A stretch of DNA of 10,285 nucleotides from Bifidobacteriaceae bacterium. Lineage in GTDB: Bacteria; Actinomycetota; Actinomycetes; Actinomycetales; WQXJ01. Shown one piece after another: positions 6,669 to 10,285 of this stretch. Below the pieces are notes generated by a model. That model saw only the letters and a program-made list of their open reading frames with translations. It was not told where the DNA came from and ran no database searches. Position 1 is the stretch's first letter. Every line of letters begins with the position of its first letter. Both the position numbers and the translations under genes were made by a program. The stretch is from positions 1-10,285 of the forward strand of contig JAISIU010000071.1 of NCBI GenBank assembly GCA_031261885.1. Direction: 5' to 3'.

Positions 6669-7289
6669 TCAGGACTCTTTCAGGGTGATCGTCTCAACCA
6701 TGTTGGCGACGTTCTCGAAAGCGTCCGCGGCCGCTTCGAGGGTCTCGACCAACTCCTTGACTTTGAGCAGTTTCACGGCGTTGTCCTCGTGTTCGAACAG
6801 CGACGCGATGAGGGCCCGGTGGAGGCGGTCCGCCTGGTTCTCGAGCCGGTTGATCTCGATCCAGTAGTCGGCCAGGCCGTCGAGCGTGCGCAGCTTCGGC
6901 ATCGCCTCGGCCGTCAGCTCGGCCGCGGTCTTCAGGATGGCGACCTGTTTGGAAACCTTCTTCGGGATCTTCTCGATGCGGTACAGGACGATGAGGTCGG
7001 CCGCCTCTTCGATGTAATCCATGCAGTCGTCGAGGCCCGAGGCCAGGTCGTAGATGTCATCCCTGTCGAACGGCGTGACGAACGTCGAGTTGAGGCGCCG
7101 GATGATGGCGTGGGTCGAATCATCCGCGCTGTGTTCGATGTCGCGGATTTGTTTCGCGAGTTCCGCCTGGCCCTCGCGGTCCTCGTTCAGCATGAGGTCA
7201 AGGGCTTCGGTGCCTGTCACCAAATGCCGCGCGGAGGTGGTGAACATGTCGAAGAAGGTGTCATCACGGGGCGTCAACCTGAAATGCAT
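6669..7289 (-). CDS. DUF47 (PhoU-like) partner of the Pit phosphate transporter
   Basis: The 206-residue all-helical protein belongs to the DUF47/YkaA group, relatives of PhoU that modulate Pit-type transport. Visible family features are IEHSAD (51-56), FVTPFDRDDIYDLASGLDD (70-88), the acidic EEAADLIVLY (94-103) and LENQADRLH (149-157). The E/DxxxD patterns in these three-helix bundles bind metal clusters in PhoU relatives. Its full length is typical. The ATG at 7287-7289 has GGAG 7 nt upstream on the minus strand. It is the first gene of a two-gene operon with pit, only 5 nt apart, so the pair should be made together, and the protein probably gates or stabilises the transporter at the cytoplasmic face. 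A true PhoU of the Pst system is unlikely because no pst genes are present and the length and motifs fit DUF47. Confidence 0.92.
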   Translation of the reverse strand: MHFRLTPRDDTFFDMFTTSARHLVTGTEALDLMLNEDREGQAELAKQIRDIEHSADDSTHAIIRRLNSTFVTPFDRDDIYDLASGLDDCMDYIEEAADLIVLYRIEKIPKKVSKQVAILKTAAELTAEAMPKLRTLDGLADYWIEINRLENQADRLHRALIASLFEHEDNAVKLLKVKELVETLEAAADAFENVANMVETITLKES

Positions 7290-7719
7290 TAACAGACTCC
7301 GTAAGCACTGGTGAACGATCTAACGGTTTCACCCTAACGCCCTGCTGCCGGGACCGGCCAACTGGCGGTGGGTGTCGGCCCGGATGGTGGCCGCTGGCGG
7401 CGGCCGGCGCGCCCGGGCGGAGCGTGTGGGAGCGGCAGGGGAGTGGCGGGGAAGTGCGGGGAGACGGGGTGGGGTGAGGCGCCGAACCGCCCAGCGCCTG
7501 TCGGCGTCAAGGCCGCTCGTAGCGGCTAAAGGTGGAGCCCGGGGCTGCAAACGGCCCGGCGCCACGCCCACCCTATCGAACCGTGTGGCCGCCCGGAAAT
7601 CAGGGCGGGTGGCCTGCCACGGCGGTGGGGACGGGTGCCGCTTGGGGCAGTAGGCGGGCGCGGTCCGATCCTGCGCCGGGCCGGTGGGACGCGCGCGTTA
7701 CGCGGGCGTCACGCGGGCG
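7290..7719. other. 430-bp intergenic region between DUF47 and glnR
   Basis: Both flanking genes are on the minus strand, so this holds the end of the glnR transcript and the promoter of DUF47-pit. Besides the inverted repeat near 7310 there are two hairpins: GCCGCT/AGCGGC at 7512-7526 with a 3-nt loop, and CCGCCC/GGGCGG at 7589-7608 with an 8-nt loop. Neither is followed by T residues on either strand, so neither is a standard terminator. The open frames here encode Arg/Gly/Pro-rich sequence with no ribosome binding site and I do not accept them. Confidence 0.5.
7310..7333. promoter_or_regulatory. Inverted repeat upstream of the DUF47-pit operon, PHO-box-like half site
   Basis: GGTGAA at 7310-7315 and TTCACC at 7328-7333 are perfect inverted arms 12 bp apart, starting 20 bp upstream of the DUF47 ATG. 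Read on the minus strand, the proximal arm is GTTCACC, which equals the repeat unit of the Streptomyces PhoP-binding PHO box. A full PHO box has direct repeats about 11 bp apart, and I find only one good unit, so phosphate control is a suggestion. Confidence 0.35.
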
Positions 7720-7722
7720 TCA
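7690..7722 (-). repeat. Three 11-bp tandem units beginning at the glnR stop codon
   Basis: On the minus strand the units read TGACGCCCGCG, TGACGCCCGCG and TAACGCGCGCG; the third differs at two positions. The first unit starts with the TGA stop of glnR. Because 11 is not a multiple of 3, the TGA, TGA and TAA that open the units fall in three different frames, so translation is stopped in every frame within 25 nt. Confidence 0.85.
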
Positions 7723-8448
7723 CGCCTCGCGCGTGGGCGTGAACCGGTAGCCGACGTTGCGGACCGTGGCGATCAGGTACTCGTATTCGGGGCCGAGCTT
7801 GGCCCGGAGCCGCCGCACGTGGACGTCGACGGTGCGGGTGCCGCCGTAATAGTCGTAGCCCCACACCTCTTGCAGCAGTTGGGCGCGCGTGAACACGTGG
7901 CTCGGGTTGGCCGCGAGGTAGCGCAGCAGTTCGAACTCCTTGTAGGTCAGGTCCAGCAGCCGTCCGCGCAGCCTGGCCGTGTAGGCGCCGGGGTCGATGG
8001 CGAGGTCGCCGGACACGATCGCCTGATCGGGCTCCGGCCGGGCGGCCGCCTGGGCGGCGGCGCGGGCCAGCGCGACGCGGAGCCGCGCGTCGACCTCGGC
8101 GGGGCCGGCGCCATCGACGATGAAATCGGCGGCGCCCCAGTCGGCGGACAGGGCGGGCAGGCCGCCCTCGGTGAGCAGCAGGACGAGCGGCGTGCCGCCG
8201 GGGCCGCTGTCGGCGCCGTCCCCGGCCGGCCCCGACGTGAGACCGGTCGAGGCCAGGAGCCGTGCCATCGGCCGGGCGGCCGCCAGATCCGTGCGCGCGT
8301 CCAAGAGGACGATGTCGTGGGGCTGGGCCTGCGTCAGGCCGGCCGGGGACAGTGCCGCGACCTGGACGTGGTGGGGGAGGAGGTCGAGGACGGGGAAGAC
8401 TGCGTCCAGCGTGCCCGGGGAGGGGGTCAGCAGCAGGATGTTCGCCAC
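7720..8448 (-). CDS. glnR: GlnR-family global nitrogen regulator (atypical response regulator)
   Basis: GlnR activates or represses nitrogen assimilation genes (glnA, amtB, nitrite reductase) in actinobacteria when nitrogen is scarce. Residues 1-122 form a degenerate receiver with the conserved D50 (DIVLLDARTDL) but without the acidic pair after strand one (it reads LLLTPSP), as in GlnR of Streptomyces, which works without a cognate kinase. The segments LVLLLTEGGLPALSADWG (88-105) and AGPAEVDARLRVAL (114-127) match GlnR closely. Residues 147-237 are the OmpR-type winged helix, with FTRAQLLQEVWGYDYYGGT and VDVHVRRLRAKLGPEYE. A Gly/Ala-rich insert at about 71-86 is unusual. I chose the GTG at 8446-8448 because AAGGAG lies 9 nt upstream; an upstream in-frame start at 8508 would add 20 basic residues. 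No kinase gene is nearby. Confidence 0.9.
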   Translation of the reverse strand: MANILLLTPSPGTLDAVFPVLDLLPHHVQVAALSPAGLTQAQPHDIVLLDARTDLAAARPMARLLASTGLTSGPAGDGADSGPGGTPLVLLLTEGGLPALSADWGAADFIVDGAGPAEVDARLRVALARAAAQAAARPEPDQAIVSGDLAIDPGAYTARLRGRLLDLTYKEFELLRYLAANPSHVFTRAQLLQEVWGYDYYGGTRTVDVHVRRLRAKLGPEYEYLIATVRNVGYRFTPTREA

Positions 8449-8766
8449 GCCTCGCCACTCCTTCGCCGAGCCCGCCGTTCGCTTGCGTCCACGTAACCGG
8501 CCACCCACCCGGGCGGGGGCCGGCCGGGCCGCCGGCAGGTGTCATCGGGCACGGGATGTGATGTGACGTGCCGCGCGGCCGCATATAAACCGTACCGTCC
8601 ACCCGGCCTGGTGACGCACGGCGCCGGCCGGGCCGCCGCGGCGAAGAACGGCGCGCGCGGGGCAGTAATGTGAGGTTTTGGCCGATGCGACCCGCCCGGC
8701 GGGTCCGACACCGCCCACAGTCCATCCCACGTCTGTTCCGCCCGACGCCGCACGAAGGAGGCCCCG
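8449..8766. promoter_or_regulatory. 318-bp divergent promoter region between glnR and the membrane protein
   Basis: The only AT-rich island in this very GC-rich stretch is at 8582-8590. It reads TATAAA on the plus strand (8584-8589) and TATATG on the minus strand (8582-8587), so it could be a -10 box for either gene; no convincing -35 accompanies it. A second plus-strand candidate is TAATGT, about 100 bp before the membrane protein. GTAAC at 8493-8497 resembles half of a GlnR site, but the second half is poor. No gene, tRNA or riboswitch is apparent. Confidence 0.35.
8519..8638. repeat. Pair of 16-bp direct repeats flanking the AT island
   Basis: GCCGGCCGGGCCGCCG occurs at 8519-8534 and again at 8623-8638, on either side of the putative -10 region at 8582-8590. 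The sequence is pure G and C, so chance similarity in this composition is a real possibility. Confidence 0.55.
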
Positions 8767-9612
8767 ATGCACCGCTGGTGGCGCGCCATCGTCGGCGCGG
8801 TGGCGGCGTTCCTGCCGGCCGCCGCGGCCGTGTGGCGGGAGGCCACGCGGCGCGGCCCCATGCTCCAAACCAGCTGGACCGACCTCGCGCCCGTGGTCGG
8901 CGTCGTGGCCGTCGCGGTGGTGGCCCTCGCTGCCGGCTGGCCCCGGGCGGCCCGGGTGCCGGGCCGCTTGTCCGCCGGCGTCGTGCTGGCCGTGGTCGGC
9001 TTGGCCGGTGTCGCCGTGGCGGCCGTGGCGCCCGACAGTGTGGCCGTGCCGCTCGTGATCGGCGTGCTGGCGCTCGGCTTCCTCGTGGTCTTCGTCCGTG
9101 AAATGGCCAGGCCCGCGCCGCGTCCGGGCCTCGTCGTCTCGGCCGGTGCGATGTCGGCCGGCGTGGCCGGTGTCGTGGCGCTGAGCCTGTGGCCGTGGGT
9201 GTTGGACGCCCCGGTGGGTGTCGTGTTGGCGCTGATCGGCGGCGTCGCGGTGGCGGTCTGCTGGATCGCCTTGACGGCGGCCGGCGGCGGCGCTCTCGGC
9301 GAAACGCTGGCCGGGTCCGCGGTGGCGGCCTGGGTGGCGCGGTGCCTGATCGTGTTGCTGGCCGCCATCGGCGGACTGGGCGGTTCGGTGCTGGGCGGGC
9401 GCGTCCTGTGGTGGCTCGGCGATTTCGACGCGGGTGTGACGTGGTGGGGCGGCGCCCTCATCGGGCTCGCCGTCGGGTGCGTCATGGCGGTGCTCAGCCC
9501 GGTGGTGCGGCGGCGCACGGCGCCGCGCTGGTCGCTCGTGGACCTGGCGTGGCTGGCGCTGCCGCTGGCCGTCGCCGCGGTGCCGTGCTGGGTCATGTCC
9601 CTCGCCAGTTGA
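8767..9612 (+). CDS. Multi-pass membrane protein of unknown function
   Basis: The 281-residue product is almost entirely hydrophobic, with about eight or nine predicted membrane helices, roughly at 8-22, 40-57, 69-87, 91-110, 121-141, 146-165, 180-205, 225-245 and 258-277. Short polar loops carry Arg residues (REATRR, RRRTAPRW), consistent with an inner-membrane protein. I see no transporter or enzyme signature and do not recognise the family. The ATG at 8767 has AAGGAGG 5 nt upstream, a strong site that settles the start. Val/Ala/Gly codons end in G or C throughout, so composition is native. It is divergent from glnR, which raises the chance of shared control, and precedes the microprotein by 28 bp. 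A long open frame on the opposite strand is an artefact of GC-rich codons. Confidence 0.8.
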   Translation: MHRWWRAIVGAVAAFLPAAAAVWREATRRGPMLQTSWTDLAPVVGVVAVAVVALAAGWPRAARVPGRLSAGVVLAVVGLAGVAVAAVAPDSVAVPLVIGVLALGFLVVFVREMARPAPRPGLVVSAGAMSAGVAGVVALSLWPWVLDAPVGVVLALIGGVAVAVCWIALTAAGGGALGETLAGSAVAAWVARCLIVLLAAIGGLGGSVLGGRVLWWLGDFDAGVTWWGGALIGLAVGCVMAVLSPVVRRRTAPRWSLVDLAWLALPLAVAAVPCWVMSLAS

Positions 9613-9627
9613 GAGCCGCCGGGCCGC

Positions 9628-9640
9628 TAGGCTGTGGGCC
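9628..9640 (+). promoter_or_regulatory. Leaderless-type -10 element before the microprotein
   Basis: TAGGCT at 9628-9633 fits the actinobacterial TANNNT -10 pattern and ends 7 nt before the ATG at 9641, the spacing expected when transcription starts at the start codon. No Shine-Dalgarno sequence is present. The same hexamer precedes the lipoprotein ATG on the other strand at a similar distance. Confidence 0.45.
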
Positions 9641-9733
9641 ATGGGCGTGACCGGTTTCGTGATTTGTTTCGCGGTTCTTGTCGCGCTCGGCGCGTTCGCG
9701 GCCGTGATGGCGTGGCGCGCTTTCCGCCGCTAA
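9641..9733 (+). CDS. 30-residue single-helix membrane microprotein
   Basis: ATG at 9641 opens a 30-codon frame ending in TAA at 9731-9733. The product has a short N terminus (MGVTG), one strongly hydrophobic helix (FVICFAVLVALGAFAAVMAW) and a basic tail (RAFRR), which predicts an N-out, C-in inner-membrane microprotein. No Shine-Dalgarno site is present, but a TAGGCT -10 box at leaderless distance supports expression. Its size excludes enzymatic activity; such peptides often bind larger membrane proteins. It sits between a polytopic membrane protein (28 bp upstream) and the nitrobindin-like gene (37 bp downstream), all on one strand. I cannot name it. The hydrophobic pattern followed by a positive tail, and the precise promoter spacing, are better evidence than length. 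Chance remains possible. Confidence 0.55.
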   Translation: MGVTGFVICFAVLVALGAFAAVMAWRAFRR

Positions 9734-9770
9734 ACCGCGCATCGGCGCGTTCCTCACGATGGAGACACCA

Positions 9771-10285
9771 GTGGCTTTTCACATCCCGGCCGGCCTCGGC
9801 CCCGAGCTGTACCCGCTCAGTTGGCTGGTCGGCACGTGGCGCGGGGAAGGCACCATCGGGTACCACGACGAGATCGCCCATGCCCGGGTCCTCCAGGAGG
9901 TCGCCTTCACGCACGATGGCGGGCCGTACCTGGCGTACCGGTCAACCACGTGGCTGGCCGTGCCCCGGAACGCCGCCGATGCCGGGTCCCCGGCTCCCGC
10001 CGATGGGTCGCCGTCGGAACGGGGAGAGTCGGGGGAGGCCGAGCCGGGCAGCGCCTTCGGGCTGGGCCCGGCCGCCGGGCCCGTCGCGCGCGGCGACGTC
10101 TGGCACACCGAGTCCGGGTATTGGCGTGTGGTGCCGGGGCAGAAGGGCAAGCACGGCGGGCCCAAGCAGGACCCGCCGTTCGAGGTGGAATCCCTCGTCG
10201 CGGACCCGGCCGGCTACGTCACGATCTACGCCGGGCAGGTGGACGGCGCGCGCATCGACCTGGCGACGGACCTGTTGGCGCGCGT
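9771..10285 (+). CDS. Nitrobindin/FABP-like heme-binding beta-barrel protein (partial, 3' end missing)
   Basis: The first 171 codons are present. The N-terminal motif PLSWLVGTWRGEG (15-27) with its GxWxGxG turn, then VAFTHDGGPYLAYRSTTWLA (44-63) and ESGYWRV (114-120), identify the DUF1794/THAP4-like nitrobindin family, as in M. tuberculosis Rv0813c. These ten-stranded barrels bind heme b and react with nitric oxide or peroxynitrite; the proximal histidine is expected near the C terminus, beyond the window. The start is the GTG at 9771, with GGAG 6 nt upstream; an in-frame ATG at 9759 has no such site. Compared with relatives, residues about 65-110 are an inserted Pro/Gly/Ser/Glu-rich loop and 123-135 a second basic loop. 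The gene lies a few genes from glnR, as in mycobacteria, which suggests conserved neighbourhood rather than an operon. Confidence 0.85.
   Translation, partial: MAFHIPAGLGPELYPLSWLVGTWRGEGTIGYHDEIAHARVLQEVAFTHDGGPYLAYRSTTWLAVPRNAADAGSPAPADGSPSERGESGEAEPGSAFGLGPAAGPVARGDVWHTESGYWRVVPGQKGKHGGPKQDPPFEVESLVADPAGYVTIYAGQVDGARIDLATDLLAR

Noticed and set aside
5320..6688. Plus-strand open frames opposite pit and DUF47
   Set aside because: They encode low-complexity Arg/His/Ala-rich sequence antisense to well-conserved families.
7570..7600. tRNA gene on the minus strand, from a GGTTCGA motif
   Set aside because: The T-arm stem does not pair properly and no D-arm or acceptor stem can be found at the right distances.
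7589..7608. Intrinsic terminator for glnR
   Set aside because: A 6-bp GC stem is present but no T tract follows on either strand and it lies over 100 nt from the stop codon.
7372..7653. 93-codon plus-strand frame in the gap before glnR
   Set aside because: Arg/Gly-rich product, no Shine-Dalgarno or promoter, and no recognisable domain.
8427..9642. Long minus-strand open frames opposite the membrane protein (366 and 389 codons)
   Set aside because: They are Thr/Ala/Pro/Arg-rich, have no ribosome binding site and mirror the GC-ending codons of the plus-strand gene, which has a strong ribosome binding site and clear membrane helices.
1..10285. CRISPR array, insertion sequence or integrase attachment site
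   Set aside because: No regularly spaced repeats with unique spacers, no transposase or integrase, and no terminal inverted repeats or target duplications could be found around the accessory segment. The excisionase-like HTH protein is better explained as an antitoxin.

Overview
The window looks like chromosomal DNA of a high-GC actinobacterium. Most genes are very GC-rich with GC-ending codons. One gene is a GlnR-type atypical response regulator, and several genes carry the TANNNT-then-ATG layout typical of actinobacterial leaderless transcripts. I cannot name the genus. A GlnR gene close to a nitrobindin/FABP-like gene resembles, from memory, the Rv0813c-Rv0818 neighbourhood of Mycobacterium tuberculosis.

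The left third (about 160-3480) reads as an accessory segment. After the 3' end of an unidentified gene comes a 735-residue membrane-bound P-loop NTPase of probable KAP type. It is AT-richer than its surroundings and holds all the TTA leucine codons I could find in the window. It meets a PIN-domain toxin gene tail to tail with a 20-bp overlap. The toxin gene follows an excisionase-type HTH antitoxin gene, antitoxin first, 5 nt apart. A membrane NTPase beside a toxin-antitoxin pair is a plausible defence or stress module. It is the best candidate here for an undescribed system, but defence is an inference.

The middle (3689-7289) is housekeeping ion transport: a CorA magnesium channel on the plus strand, then on the minus strand a lipoprotein of unknown role, a Pit phosphate transporter and, upstream of it, a DUF47 (PhoU-like) protein. 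The last two form a tight DUF47-pit operon. An inverted repeat containing GTTCACC, resembling a PHO-box half, lies just upstream of DUF47.

The right third (7290-10285) has a 430-bp intergenic stretch, glnR on the minus strand, then divergent plus-strand genes: a multi-pass membrane protein, a 30-residue single-helix microprotein with a leaderless-type promoter, and the first 171 codons of a nitrobindin/FABP-like protein running off the end. Non-coding curiosities include an 11-bp repeat in three copies that puts stop codons in all three frames at the end of glnR. A 12-mer is also shared, at nearly the same distance, by the upstream regions of glnR and the lipoprotein gene.
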